The notes under the pieces: generated by a model
The model's input: only the letters and a program-made list of their open reading frames with translations
Told to the model about the DNA's origin: nothing
The model's database searches: none
Program-made: the position numbers and the translations under genes
From: Pseudomonas gessardii
GTDB lineage: Bacteria > Pseudomonadota > Gammaproteobacteria > Pseudomonadales > Pseudomonadaceae
NCBI RefSeq assembly: GCF_001983165.1
Contig: NZ_MNPU01000008.1
Coordinates: forward strand, 62,001-126,000
Direction: 5' to 3'
Length of the DNA stretch: 64,000 nucleotides
Shown here: positions 1 through 8,546 of the stretch, in pieces
How the letters are laid out: every line of letters starts with the position of its first letter
Numbering within the stretch: the first letter of the stretch is position 1

Positions 1-80
1 ACTGCCCGCAGACCGATAAGGAAAATCGGATGATCGTCGGCAATGACAATGCGTAAGGGCTGTTCAGACGCGTCTCTCAC
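1..80 (-). CDS. Response regulator, LuxR/NarL type (N-terminal fragment)
   Basis: Only the first 26 codons are in the window; the gene runs off the left edge. Read on the minus strand from a GTG at 80-78, the protein begins VRDASEQPLRIVIADDHPIF, which is the typical first beta strand and acidic pocket (two Asp) of a receiver domain, followed by FLIGLRA. This start style is characteristic of NarL/FixJ-type two-component regulators, which bind DNA through a C-terminal LuxR helix-turn-helix after phosphorylation; that half is not visible here. A GGAG motif lies six bases before the GTG and supports the start. No cognate kinase can be seen. Family assignment is inferred from the receiver start alone. 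Confidence 0.75.
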   Translation of the reverse strand, partial: MRDASEQPLRIVIADDHPIFLIGLRA

Positions 81-168
81 GGTGGACTCCGGCAATAATC
101 AGGAGATTCTAGCCTGTTGGCGGCTGTTTTCTCTCTGTCATCTTTGCCATGCATGCTCGATAGGTTCG

Positions 169-189
169 GCACAAAGGCGAACTTTGTGC
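169..189. other. Small hairpin between divergent genes
   Basis: GCACAAAG (169-176) and CTTTGTGC (182-189) form a perfect 8-bp stem with a GCGAA loop. It sits between the response regulator start and the DUF3509 gene. There is no real T-run after it, so it is not a clear terminator; it could be an operator or a 5' leader structure. Nothing else is recognised in the 170-base divergent gap, which must hold both promoters. Confidence 0.3.
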
Positions 190-250
190 TTTGCGCGATG
201 CTCCTACAGATGGCGGGTTTTTTGTTTTCCCATATTGAGTGGTGATCGAG

Positions 251-535
251 ATGGAAAGTATCAGCCTATTGCTCGGCGAAGCGCTGAGCCCTTATCAGGT
301 CACGCTGACTGCCTCGGGTGTACACGGCGAGTGCCTGGTGACGGTAAAGAGCCCGACGGGCGCTATCGTGGTCGAACGCGAAGTGGATCGTGCACAGTTG
401 AGCGACAAGCGCGCCCTGGTGGACGTGGTGGACTGCCTGCACCGCGACCTGAAAATCGCCGAAGGGCGCCTGGAACCCTCGGTGATCGCGGCCTTGCGCA
501 ACGCGGCCCAGACGCGCGCCACCGCCCAGGCATGA
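251..535 (+). CDS. DUF3509 family small protein
   Basis: A 94-residue protein starting MESISLLLGEALSPYQVTLT. The amphipathic start, the GECLVTV strand and the RALVDVVDCLHRDL helix match what I know of the Pseudomonas-restricted DUF3509 family, which has no assigned function. There is no signal peptide or membrane segment, so it should be cytosolic. The ATG at 251 is preferred because the family starts at MESI; an in-frame GTG four codons upstream (239) is possible, and neither has a strong ribosome site. It stands alone, divergent from a response regulator, and is followed by a possible small RNA ending in a terminator. Confidence 0.75.
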   Translation: MESISLLLGEALSPYQVTLTASGVHGECLVTVKSPTGAIVVEREVDRAQLSDKRALVDVVDCLHRDLKIAEGRLEPSVIAALRNAAQTRATAQA

Positions 536-544
536 AGAAGTTTT

Positions 545-693
545 TATCTTTGGAACCTTCCTACAGGAGGGTGAGTCAGACCCTGTAACAGCAAGATCAA
601 GCATTGTGCTCCGGTGCTTGTAGCTTGTTGTACTGGTCTTTGTAGGCCACGTTTAACCCCGAGTTGTCTCCCCACTGCTCGGGGTTTCTTTTT
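545..693 (+). ncRNA. Possible small RNA or long 3' UTR ending in a terminator
   Basis: This stretch carries no convincing ORF but has structure. An AGGGT...ACCCT hairpin lies near 567-585, there are C/T-rich unpaired stretches, and it ends in a strong intrinsic terminator at 657-693. Its length of roughly 100-150 nt is typical of Pseudomonas intergenic small RNAs. I cannot see a clear promoter separate from the upstream DUF3509 gene, so it may simply be that gene's 3' UTR. I do not assign an sRNA name. Confidence 0.3.
657..693 (+). terminator. Intrinsic terminator
   Basis: The stem is CCCCGAG (657-663) with CTCGGGG (678-684), followed by a T-rich tract (685-693). It ends the transcript that contains the DUF3509 gene and the possible small RNA, and faces the convergent 3' end of the periplasmic-protein gene. 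Confidence 0.8.
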
Positions 694-705
694 GCCTGGG
701 ATTTA

Positions 706-1602
706 TCACGGCAGCGGTGTTTCGCTGAAAAAACTCGGGTTGTCCTTGAGGTATTGCGCGCGCTTGAGCGGGTCCAGCCCGTTGGCGTAGGACTCAAGCA
801 GCGCCTCCTGTGGAATATTCTGCAACTCGCGGTTGATATAGCTGATGGCCTGGCGCCCCAGCGCGGTGTTCGAGCAACCGATATGGATGCGCTGATAGCG
901 CGGCATGCCCTTGATCGGATAGAACAGCAGGTCCTGGGGATCCATGCCTTGTTGCGCGGCCTGGTAGCGGATTTCCGTCCAGTACCCCAGCACCGCCTCC
1001 AACCTTCCCAGGCGCTGCATCTGCAACAGGCTGCCCAGGGCATCGTTGCCGTAATGCGGCGCCAGCCAGCGCGGGTCGGCGTGGCTCAACTGTTCATCTA
1101 CACCGGGGCCGTAGCTGCGTTCGGCAACGACCCCAAGACGCAACTGCTGCGCCTGGAGCAACTTCGCCAGATCGAACGTGCCATCGGCCACATAGGGCGC
1201 CAGGGCGTCCTGCTGATTGCGGCGGATCGCAATGCCATTGCTTAACATCGCAAACGCCGGCCCTGAAAAGACGATGGTTTTTGCCCGTGCCGGCGTCCAC
1301 ACCAACGACGGGTCGCAGGTGAAGGAGGGCGCCAGCAGCATTTGCATGCCGCGGGCGCGGTTGACATGCAGGATCTGATGGCGGTACTGCGGCAGGTGCT
1401 CAATCAACAACGGCAGCAGCTTATCCACACTGCCCTGGCCCTTTTGCGGCCCCTCCAAAATAGTCATCGGCGGCAGGTCGCGCACCAGCCAGGTCAAGGT
1501 CTCTTGCGCCTGGGTCGATAGCGGCAGCGCCCCAAGCAGCGGGGTAATAAGCCATAAGCGCCGCAGCGCCCTGATGCAACGGCCGGCCATTATCTTGAGC
1601 AT
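706..1602 (-). CDS. Periplasmic solute-binding-like protein (TIGR02285-like)
   Basis: About 298 residues. It begins with a basic, hydrophobic signal peptide (arginines, then LWLITPLLGALPLSTQAQA-like core, with cleavage likely after AQA), so the mature protein should be periplasmic. The body resembles the amino-acid-type solute-binding fold: an early LTWLVRDLPPM strand, a G-Q-G-S-V-D ligand-loop segment, and a WTPARAKTIVFS stretch. I associate this with the TIGR02285 family of unknown function. There are no transporter genes nearby, so it is probably not part of an ABC cassette; a sensory or orphan role is inferred. The ATG at 1602 lies 13 bases after the stop of the CoA-transferase gene, implying co-transcription; an ATG at 1590 has better spacing from a GGAG and is an alternative. 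Confidence 0.65.
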   Translation of the reverse strand: MLKIMAGRCIRALRRLWLITPLLGALPLSTQAQETLTWLVRDLPPMTILEGPQKGQGSVDKLLPLLIEHLPQYRHQILHVNRARGMQMLLAPSFTCDPSLVWTPARAKTIVFSGPAFAMLSNGIAIRRNQQDALAPYVADGTFDLAKLLQAQQLRLGVVAERSYGPGVDEQLSHADPRWLAPHYGNDALGSLLQMQRLGRLEAVLGYWTEIRYQAAQQGMDPQDLLFYPIKGMPRYQRIHIGCSNTALGRQAISYINRELQNIPQEALLESYANGLDPLKRAQYLKDNPSFFSETPLP

Positions 1603-1615
1603 GCTCCGCACGGCA

Positions 1616-2815
1616 TCAGATCGCGCCATCCTTGCGCAAACGGGCCACGGCGCTGCTGTCGTAGCCCAGAGCTTGCAGGATCACGGCATTGTGCTCGCCC
1701 AGCTGCGGCCCGACCCACTCGCAACTGCCTGGGGTGTCGGAAAGCTTGGGCACGATGCCGGGCATCTTGAAATCCTTGCCGTCGGGCAACTGGGCCTTGA
1801 GGAACATTTCCCGGGCCAGGTATTGCGGGTCGCCGAGCATATCTTCGGCGCTGTAGATCCGGCTGGCAGGCACCTGGGCCAGGTTCAACTGCTCCACCAC
1901 CTGGGCCAGTGGCAAGCTGTTGACCCAGCGGTCGATCACGCCGTACAACTCGTCGCGCCGGCTATCGCGGCCATCGTTGCTGGCCAGTTGCGGGTCATTG
2001 GCCAGGTCCTCACGGCCAATGGCCATCATGAAGCGCTGGAAGATCGCATCGCCATTGGCGCCAATCTGCACATGCTTGCCGTCGCAGGTGGTATGGATCG
2101 ATGACGGGGTAATGCCCGGCATGATGTTGCCGGTGCGCTCGCGGATAAACCCGAACACATCGAACTCGGGGATCATGCTTTCCATCATCGCGAAGATCGC
2201 TTCGTACAGCGCCACATCCACCACCTGGCCGAGGCCACCGTTGACCTCGCGATGGCGCAAGGCCATGAGCGCGCCAATCACCGCCCACAGCGCGGCGATG
2301 GAGTCGCCGATGGAAATCCCGGTGCGCACCGGCGGGCGGTCCTCGAACCCGGTGATATAGCGCAGGCCGCCCATGGACTCACCGACCGCGCCGAAGCCCG
2401 GTTGATCCTTCATCGGCCCGGTCTGGCCAAAGCCCGAGAGCCGCACCATCACCAGCTTGGGGTTGAGGGCGTGCAGGGTGTCCCAGTCCAGGCCGAGTTT
2501 TTCCAGGACGCCGGGGCGGAAATTCTCGATCAGGATATCGGCGTCTGCCAGCAGTTGCTTGAGGATCGCCAGGCCGTCCGGGTGCTTGAGGTTCAGGGTC
2601 AGGGACTGTTTATTGCGCGCCTGGACAAACCACCACAGCGAGGTGCCTTCATACAGCTTGCGCCATTTGCGCAGCGGGTCGCCGCCGTCGGGGGATTCGA
2701 CCTTGATCACGTCGGCCCCGAACTCGGCGCAAATGCGCGAGGCGAACGGGCCGGCGATCAGGGTGCCCAGTTCGATGACTTTCAGGCCGGCAAGCGGTTT
2801 GGCGGTAAACGACAT
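1616..2815 (-). CDS. CaiB/BaiF family (class III) CoA-transferase
   Basis: A 399-residue enzyme of the family that moves coenzyme A between carboxylic acids. It opens with the family start PLAGLKVIELGTLIAGPFAS, has ADVIKVESPDGGDP at about 34-47, ENFRPG at 97-102, and the GISIGDS loop. The Asp of that loop (Asp171) matches the catalytic Asp169 of formyl-CoA transferase by alignment from memory. The C-terminal P-LGEHN signature is present. The start at 2815 is supported by AAGGAG five bases upstream. Substrates cannot be told from sequence; formyl-, succinyl- or glutaryl-type activity are all possible. It is transcribed divergently from yaeQ and lies just upstream of the periplasmic-protein gene. 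Confidence 0.88.
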   Translation of the reverse strand: MSFTAKPLAGLKVIELGTLIAGPFASRICAEFGADVIKVESPDGGDPLRKWRKLYEGTSLWWFVQARNKQSLTLNLKHPDGLAILKQLLADADILIENFRPGVLEKLGLDWDTLHALNPKLVMVRLSGFGQTGPMKDQPGFGAVGESMGGLRYITGFEDRPPVRTGISIGDSIAALWAVIGALMALRHREVNGGLGQVVDVALYEAIFAMMESMIPEFDVFGFIRERTGNIMPGITPSSIHTTCDGKHVQIGANGDAIFQRFMMAIGREDLANDPQLASNDGRDSRRDELYGVIDRWVNSLPLAQVVEQLNLAQVPASRIYSAEDMLGDPQYLAREMFLKAQLPDGKDFKMPGIVPKLSDTPGSCEWVGPQLGEHNAVILQALGYDSSAVARLRKDGAI

Positions 2816-2963
2816 GAGGCTCCTTAACAAGCGCGGGAAGGTGTGTATTGCCTTTTAACATAGGCGAGCGGTGCAGGGATAAGGATGATGGCGCGCAGGA
2901 TTCGTTGAATGGCCCCGCCATCGGTTAGACTGGCCGCCTTTCCCAGTCTCTAGAAGTCCGTTC

Positions 2964-3506
2964 ATGGCCCAGCCGTCCACGACCTACAAGTTTGAACTCA
3001 ACCTGACCGACCTCGATCGTTCGGTGTACGAGAGCGTCAAGCAAACCATCGCCCGTCACCCCTCGGAAACCGAAGAGCGCATGACCGTGCGTTTGCTGGC
3101 CTACGCCCTTTGGTACAACGAGCAGTTGTCGTTTGGTCGTGGACTGTCAGATGTAGACGAGCCAGCCCTGTGGGAAAAAAGCCTGGATGATCGGGTTTTG
3201 CACTGGATCGAAGTCGGCCAGCCCGATGCCGACCGCCTAACCTGGTGTTCGCGCCGTACCGAGCGCACCAGCCTGCTGGCCTACGGTAGCCTGCGGGTGT
3301 GGGAAGGCAAGGTGGTGCCGGTGGCCAACAACCTGAAAAACGTGCACATCGCCGCCGTGCCCCAGGAGGTCCTGGAGACCCTGGCCAAGGACATGCCCCG
3401 GGTGATCAAGTGGGACGTGATGATCAGCGAAGGCACGATCTTCGTCACCGACGACCGCGGCCAGCACGAAGTGCAGCTGCAATGGCTGGTCGGCGAACGC
3501 GGCTGA
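2964..3506 (+). CDS. yaeQ: YaeQ family protein
   Basis: A 180-residue protein with the YaeQ hallmarks: the start STTYKFELNLTDLDRSVYES, RHPSETEERMTVRLLAYALW at about 32-51, DEPALWEKSLDD near 68-79 and WIEVGQPDADRL near 86-97. YaeQ folds like PD-(D/E)XK nucleases and was once linked to RfaH suppression, but its biological role is unsettled. The E, D and Q-x-D residues of the nuclease-like site appear to be kept. It is monocistronic, with a REP element downstream and the divergent CoA-transferase upstream. Confidence 0.9.
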   Translation: MAQPSTTYKFELNLTDLDRSVYESVKQTIARHPSETEERMTVRLLAYALWYNEQLSFGRGLSDVDEPALWEKSLDDRVLHWIEVGQPDADRLTWCSRRTERTSLLAYGSLRVWEGKVVPVANNLKNVHIAAVPQEVLETLAKDMPRVIKWDVMISEGTIFVTDDRGQHEVQLQWLVGERG

Positions 3507-3540
3507 TGATGTCAGGACGGGTTTGTGCGGGAGCTGGCTT

Positions 3541-3629
3541 GTGTGGGAGCGGGCTTGCCCGCGATAGCGATGTGTCAGTCGGCTTATCTTTAACTGATCC
3601 ACCGCAATCGCGGGCAAGCCCGCTCCCAC
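3541..3629. repeat. REP doublet (inverted pair of REP sequences)
   Basis: Left arm TGTGGGAGCGGGCTTGCCCG (from 3542) and its reverse complement (3607-3628) flank about 40 variable bases. This is the classic Pseudomonas REP doublet layout. Each arm also contains its own GCGGGCTTGCCCGC palindrome. It fills the yaeQ-recJ gap. Confidence 0.9.
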
Positions 3630-3713
3630 CCAAGCCCCTCACACACCGTTGATGTTCGTCGTTACTCGTAGTGTTTTTTAACCGTTGTATTGCACAGAAG
3701 CCCTCATCACCCC

Positions 3714-5423
3714 ATGCGCATCGATCCCCGCCCATTGCCCGCTGTCCTGCCGTTCCTCGGTGAATTGCCACCGTTGCTGACCCGTCTCTACGCCGCCCGT
3801 GGCGTGACCTCGCAGGATGAGCTGGATAAGAGCCTGGCGCGGCTGATTCCCTATCAGCAGCTCAAAGGGATCGAGGCTGCCGTGGACTTGCTGGTGACGG
3901 CCCTGGAGCAGCGCCAGCGCATCCTGATCGTCGGTGACTTCGACGCCGATGGCGCCACCGCCAGCACCGTGGGCACCCTCGGCCTGCGCTTGCTTGGGGC
4001 GGCCCATGTGGATTACCTGGTGCCCAACCGCTTTGAATACGGCTACGGCCTGACCCCGGAAATCGTTGCCGTGGCCTTGCAGCGTGAGCCGCAGTTGCTG
4101 ATCACCGTGGACAACGGCATCTCCAGTGTCGAAGGCGTGGCGGCGGCGAAGGCGGCGGGGCTCAAGGTGCTGGTCACCGACCACCACTTACCCGGCGATG
4201 AACTGCCGGCGGCCGATGCCATCGTCAACCCGAACCAGCCCGGCTGCGGTTTCCCCAGTAAGGCCCTGGCCGGTGTGGGGGTGATTTTCTACGTGCTGAT
4301 GGCCTTGCGCGCGCGCCTGCGCAGCCTGGGCTGGTACGACAAGCAGCCGCAGCCCAATATCGGCGAATTGCTCGACCTGGTGGCCCTGGGCAGCGTGGCC
4401 GACGTGGTGCCGCTGGATGCCAATAACCGCATCCTGGTCCATCAAGGCCTGGAGCGGATCCGCGCCGGGCGTGCGCGGCCGGGGATCAAGGCGATCCTGG
4501 AAGTGGCCAAGCGCGACCACGCGCGCATCACCTCCACCGACCTGGGCTTTATCCTCGGCCCACGACTCAACGCGGCCGGGCGCCTGGATGACATGAGCCT
4601 TGGCATCGAATGCCTGCTCACCAGCGACTTCGCCCAGGCCCGGGAAATGGCCGCGCAACTGGACGGCATGAACCAAGACCGCAAGGCCATCGAGCAGGGC
4701 ATGCAGCGCGAAGCCCTGGCTCAGCTCAAGGACTTGCCGCTGGAGTCGATGCCATTTGGCCTGTGCCTGTTCGACCCGGAGTGGCACCAGGGTGTTATCG
4801 GGATCCTCGCCTCGCGGATGAAAGAGCGCTATTTCCGCCCGACCATCGCCTTTGCCGATGCCGGTGATGGCCTGCTCAAGGGCTCTGGGCGTTCGGTGCC
4901 GGGCTTTCATATCCGTGATGCCCTGGCCGTGGTGGCCAGCCAGCACCCGAACCTGATCGCCAAATACGGCGGCCACGCCATGGCGGCGGGCCTGACCTTG
5001 CCTGAAGCCAACTTCCCGTTGTTCGCCCAAGCCTTCGACGCCGAAGTGCGCCGGCAACTGCGTGAAGAAGACCTCACCGGGCGCCTGCTGTCCGATGGCA
5101 CCTTGGCCGTGGAAGAATTCCACCTGGAACTGGCCCGCGCCCTGCGCAACGCCGGGCCTTGGGGCCAACACTTTCCCGAGCCGCTGTTTCACGGGGTGTT
5201 TCAACTGGTGGAGCAACGGGTGGTGGGCGAGCGTCACCTCAAGGTGGTGCTCAAGAGTGAGTGCGGTGCGGTGAAGCTCGATGGCATTGCCTTTGGCATC
5301 GACCGAGAAGTGTGGCCGAACCCGACCATTCGCTGGGTGGAGCTGGCCTACAAGCTGGACGTCAATGAATTCCGTGGCCAGGAAACCGTGCAATTGATGA
5401 TTGCCCACATCGAGCCGCGCTGA
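3714..5423 (+). CDS. recJ: Single-stranded-DNA-specific exonuclease RecJ
   Basis: A 569-residue 5'-to-3' exonuclease of the DHH superfamily that acts in RecF-pathway recombination and mismatch/base excision repair. Motif I, GDFDADG, is at residues 74-80, and the metal-binding DHH is Asp156-His157-His158 (VTDHH). The DHHA1 domain has KYGGHAMAAGLTL near 419-431, and the C-terminal OB-fold follows. The length equals the usual Pseudomonas RecJ. The ATG at 3714 was chosen because MRIDPRPLP is the conserved start; an upstream in-frame TTG at 3690 lacks support. It stands alone between a REP doublet and a terminator. Confidence 0.96.
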   Translation: MRIDPRPLPAVLPFLGELPPLLTRLYAARGVTSQDELDKSLARLIPYQQLKGIEAAVDLLVTALEQRQRILIVGDFDADGATASTVGTLGLRLLGAAHVDYLVPNRFEYGYGLTPEIVAVALQREPQLLITVDNGISSVEGVAAAKAAGLKVLVTDHHLPGDELPAADAIVNPNQPGCGFPSKALAGVGVIFYVLMALRARLRSLGWYDKQPQPNIGELLDLVALGSVADVVPLDANNRILVHQGLERIRAGRARPGIKAILEVAKRDHARITSTDLGFILGPRLNAAGRLDDMSLGIECLLTSDFAQAREMAAQLDGMNQDRKAIEQGMQREALAQLKDLPLESMPFGLCLFDPEWHQGVIGILASRMKERYFRPTIAFADAGDGLLKGSGRSVPGFHIRDALAVVASQHPNLIAKYGGHAMAAGLTLPEANFPLFAQAFDAEVRRQLREEDLTGRLLSDGTLAVEEFHLELARALRNAGPWGQHFPEPLFHGVFQLVEQRVVGERHLKVVLKSECGAVKLDGIAFGIDREVWPNPTIRWVELAYKLDVNEFRGQETVQLMIAHIEPR

Positions 5424-5497
5424 ACCCTGTGCAATCCCCGGTTGTCGACTAGTCTCTAAGCACTGTGTGATTGGTCTTGTGACCTTGTCTGTTTTTT

Positions 5498-5520
5498 AGC
5501 CCGGAGGGGACGGGCTTTTC
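5498..5520 (+). terminator. Intrinsic terminator after recJ
   Basis: AGCCCG (5498-5503) pairs with CGGGCT (5511-5516) around a purine loop and runs into TTTTC. It lies 75 bases past the recJ stop and before the oxidoreductase gene. Confidence 0.7.
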
Positions 5521-5593
5521 ATCTTCTCGTCACGCGCACCGGTCAGACAGCACCCTGGAGCCAATGCCCACCGGATACGAGAAGAGGTGCCCC

Positions 5594-6703
5594 ATGAGTC
5601 TGTTGCTTGAACCCTATACCCTGCGCCAATTGACCCTGCTCAACCGCATTGCCGTGTCGCCAATGTGCCAGTACTCGGCCGTCGATGGCCTGGCCAACGA
5701 CTGGCACCTGGTGCACCTGGGCAGCCGCGCCGTCGGCGGCGCCGGGCTGGTTTTCAGCGAAGCCACCGCAGTGACCGCCGATGGCCGCATCACCGCCCAG
5801 GACCTGGGGCTGTGGAACGACGCCCAGATTGAACCGCTGCAGCGCATCACCCGCTTTATCAGCGCCCAGGGCGCGGTGGCGGGCATTCAACTGGCCCACG
5901 CCGGGCGCAAGGCCAGCACCCATCGGCCGTGGATCGGCAAGCACGGCAGCGTCAAGCCCGCAGACGGTGGCTGGGTGCCGGTAGGTCCGTCGCCGATCGC
6001 CTTTGACCCGCAGCACACCGCGCCCCGGCAGTTGGACGCAGGGCAAATCCAGCAGGTGATCGGCGATTTCGTGGCCGCCGCCAAGCGTGCCCTGACCGCC
6101 GGCTTCAAAGTGGTGGAAATCCATGCCGCCCATGGTTATCTGTTGCATCAATTTCTCTCGCCCCTGAGCAATCAGCGCCAGGATCAATACGGCGGATCCT
6201 TTGAAAACCGCATCCGCCTGGTGTTGCAAGTCACCCAGGCGGTGCGTGACGTGTGGCCGCAAGAGTTGCCGCTGTTTGTGCGCGTCTCGGCCACCGACTG
6301 GGTGGAAGACGGCTGGAACCCCGACGAAACCGTGGAGCTGGCACGTCGCCTCAAAGACCTGGGGGTGGACCTGATTGACGTGTCTTCCGGTGGCACCGCC
6401 GCCAATGCCGAAATCCCCATCGGGCCCGGTTATCAGACGCGTTTTGCCGAGCGCGTGCGCAAGGAGTCCGGCATGGCCACGGGCACGGTGGGCATGATTA
6501 CCGAGCCGGCCCAGGCCGAGCATATTCTGCGTACCTGCCAGGCCGACATCATCTTCCTTGCCCGCGAACTGCTGCGTGACCCGTATTGGCCGCTGCACGC
6601 CGATGACGACCTGGGCGGGCGCAAGGCGATCTGGCCGGCGCAATATCAGCGGGCCACCCATCGCGACCAGCCGATCCATGAGTCGGATGTGCGCAACGAG
6701 TAA
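5594..6703 (+). CDS. NADH:flavin oxidoreductase (Old Yellow Enzyme family)
   Basis: A 369-residue FMN enzyme that reduces activated C=C bonds or nitro compounds with NAD(P)H. It has RIAVSPMCQYSA near 17-28, where the Cys is the redox-tuning residue of the YqjM/XenA class, and IQLAHAGRKAS near 98-108. The substrate-binding His pair AAHGYLLHQFLSP is near 178-190, followed by QYGGSFENRIR and the phosphate-binding C-terminus. The class is thermophilic-like/YqjM rather than classical yeast OYE. AAGAGG lies shortly before the ATG. The physiological substrate is unknown; it is monocistronic and its last bases abut the convergent DUF418 gene. Confidence 0.9.
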   Translation: MSLLLEPYTLRQLTLLNRIAVSPMCQYSAVDGLANDWHLVHLGSRAVGGAGLVFSEATAVTADGRITAQDLGLWNDAQIEPLQRITRFISAQGAVAGIQLAHAGRKASTHRPWIGKHGSVKPADGGWVPVGPSPIAFDPQHTAPRQLDAGQIQQVIGDFVAAAKRALTAGFKVVEIHAAHGYLLHQFLSPLSNQRQDQYGGSFENRIRLVLQVTQAVRDVWPQELPLFVRVSATDWVEDGWNPDETVELARRLKDLGVDLIDVSSGGTAANAEIPIGPGYQTRFAERVRKESGMATGTVGMITEPAQAEHILRTCQADIIFLARELLRDPYWPLHADDDLGGRKAIWPAQYQRATHRDQPIHESDVRNE

Positions 6704-6731
6704 CCCACCCAGCCGCCGCTGGCCCGGTGGG

Positions 6732-7913
6732 TCAGCGGGCCTCGCGTCGCCACTGTGGCCAGGCGAGCAACGTCGCGGCGCGCAACAACCACTCGAACGG
6801 CCCATATGGATGACGGCGTAGCCAGTGCGTGCTCAGCCACATTTGTAGGATAAAAATCGTGGTCGCCATCGGTAGCAACAACCACGGCTCGACCTGATTG
6901 ATCCCGCCAGCGCCGTAGCCGGTGAACAACAGCCCGAGCACGATCGATTGCATAAGGTAATTGCTCAAGGCCATCTTGCCCAACGGCGCCAGGCGCGCGC
7001 ATAGCCTTGCGCCGCGGGGGGTGTTGAACAGCGCCAGCATCCCTAGGCCATAGGCGGCTGTGAGCAGCGGCGCCGTCAGTTGGCCGAGGCCGAAGGCAAA
7101 GGTTTCCAGGCCGCCACCCGGTCTATAAGCGGCGGCCAGGGCGTAGACCAGCGCACCGAGCAGGCCCAGCGGGGCAGTCATTAGCAGCAGGCGCCCGGCA
7201 CGGGGTTCCCAGGCCTGTGGCGAGGCCAGCCATTGCTGTCGCCCGGCCGCATAGCCAAACAGGAACATCGCCAGGGCACTGGGCCCTTGCAGTAGCCATA
7301 AGGCGGGCACGGTGTTCCACACCTCTCGGCTATGAAATTGCAGGGTCTGCAGGGCCCCAGCGGAAAATGCCGCGAGTTTTGCCTGGGCCTCGTCGTGGCC
7401 AGCGCCGACCCATTCACCTTCCAGCCCCTGCAAGATACCCAGCACCATCCACAGTGAGCAGGCGACCACTACCAGGCCGATAGCCCAGCGCCGGGCATGG
7501 GCCGCTGCCAGGTTGCGGGCCGCCAGCAGCACCAGGCCCAGCAGGGCATAAGTCGAGAGAATCTCCCCGTAATACAGTAGGGCGCCATGGGCCAGGCCCA
7601 ATGCCAGCAGGGCCAGTTGCCGGCGCAGCATACGTGGGACGAACGCGGCCTCGGCCCGCTCGGCGGCGGCCATTTGCAGGGTGAAGCTGTAGCCAAACAA
7701 AAAGGAAAACAGCAGGTAGAACTTGGTCTCGAACAGCAAGGCCACCAGCAGCCGCACCCCGTGATCGAGCAGGCTGGCGTAGGCTGGATTGCTGGCGGCC
7801 GAGGCGTAATAGGGGTCGGCAAAGGCCCAGATATTGACGCTGAGAATGCCGAGCAAGGCAAACCCGCGCAGTGCGTCGACCTGGACCAAACGGGCATTGG
7901 CCGTGGCTGGCAT
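6732..7913 (-). CDS. DUF418 family membrane protein (YeiB-like)
   Basis: A 393-residue polytopic inner-membrane protein. It has the family opening VDALRGFALLGILSVNI near 12-28, LLFSFLFGYSF near 67-77, an LRRQLALLALGLAHG segment, and the conserved C-terminal RYGPFEWL-like element, here HPYGPFEWLLR. About ten hydrophobic segments can be counted. YeiB/DUF418 proteins are related to acyltransferase-3-type membrane enzymes, but function is not established. It begins two bases after the stop of the TetR gene, so the two form an operon and the regulator probably controls it. Confidence 0.87.
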   Translation of the reverse strand: MPATANARLVQVDALRGFALLGILSVNIWAFADPYYASAASNPAYASLLDHGVRLLVALLFETKFYLLFSFLFGYSFTLQMAAAERAEAAFVPRMLRRQLALLALGLAHGALLYYGEILSTYALLGLVLLAARNLAAAHARRWAIGLVVVACSLWMVLGILQGLEGEWVGAGHDEAQAKLAAFSAGALQTLQFHSREVWNTVPALWLLQGPSALAMFLFGYAAGRQQWLASPQAWEPRAGRLLLMTAPLGLLGALVYALAAAYRPGGGLETFAFGLGQLTAPLLTAAYGLGMLALFNTPRGARLCARLAPLGKMALSNYLMQSIVLGLLFTGYGAGGINQVEPWLLLPMATTIFILQMWLSTHWLRRHPYGPFEWLLRAATLLAWPQWRREAR

Positions 7914-7915
7914 AT

Positions 7916-8512
7916 TCAGCGCCCTTGCAGCAGGTGAACCACCAGGCCCTGCAGGACCGGGGTCTGCTGCGCGGGGTGAAAGTCCGGGTCGGCCGCCACG
8001 CGGGCGAACATGCCATCGATCAAGGCGGCCAGCCAGTTGGCCGCCTCGGGTGCGCTCAACGAGGTGTGCAACTGCCCGGCCTTGTCCGCCGCCCGCACCA
8101 GTGCTTCGAGGCCGTCGCGCAGGGCGCGGTCATTGGCTTTTACCAGGCGTGCGACGGCTTCGTCGCGATGGCCCAGGGCCGAAATTTCCAGCGCCAGGCC
8201 GGCGTAGTGGCGGTCGCAGGCCAACTGGCAGACATGATCGAGGAAGGCCAGCAACTGCGCCAGCGGATCAGCCGCCTTGGCCAAGGGCGCCATGGCCTGT
8301 TGGATCTCTTCACCTTCGCGGGCCACCAGCGCCAGCAACACCTCATGCTTGCTGGCGAAATAGTGGAACAGATTGCCCGCACTCATACCGGCCAGGGCAC
8401 AGATATCGGCGGTGCGCGTGGCAACAAAACCGGCTTCGGCAAAACACTGGGACGCCGCATCCAGCAGGGCCATGCGTTTGCTTTCGCGTTGTTGGGGATC
8501 GGGGGTGCGCAT
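7916..8512 (-). CDS. TetR family transcriptional regulator
   Basis: About 198 residues. The N-terminal helix-turn-helix reads LLDAASQCFAEAGF then TADICALAGMSAGNLFHYF, where FHYFASKHEVL is the typical recognition-helix end. The C-terminal ligand domain is variable. The ATG at 8512 is preferred over a GTG at 8542, because the GTG lies inside a palindrome that looks like the regulator's own operator (8531-8546). It is first in a two-gene operon with the DUF418 membrane protein, so autoregulation together with its target is likely. The inducer is unknown. Confidence 0.88.
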   Translation of the reverse strand: MRTPDPQQRESKRMALLDAASQCFAEAGFVATRTADICALAGMSAGNLFHYFASKHEVLLALVAREGEEIQQAMAPLAKAADPLAQLLAFLDHVCQLACDRHYAGLALEISALGHRDEAVARLVKANDRALRDGLEALVRAADKAGQLHTSLSAPEAANWLAALIDGMFARVAADPDFHPAQQTPVLQGLVVHLLQGR

Positions 8513-8530
8513 GCCTGTCTCATTAATTAA

Positions 8531-8546
8531 TTGAGTGGTCACTCAA
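8531..8546. promoter_or_regulatory. Likely operator of the TetR/DUF418 operon
   Basis: TTGAGTG (8531-8537) and CACTCAA (8540-8546) form a perfect inverted repeat with a 2-base centre, of the size bound by TetR-type repressors. It lies just upstream of the TetR start. Assignment as the autoregulatory operator is inferred from position and symmetry. Confidence 0.6.

Noticed and set aside
3690..3713. TTG start for recJ
   Set aside because: The eight extra residues are not part of the conserved RecJ start and no ribosome site precedes them.
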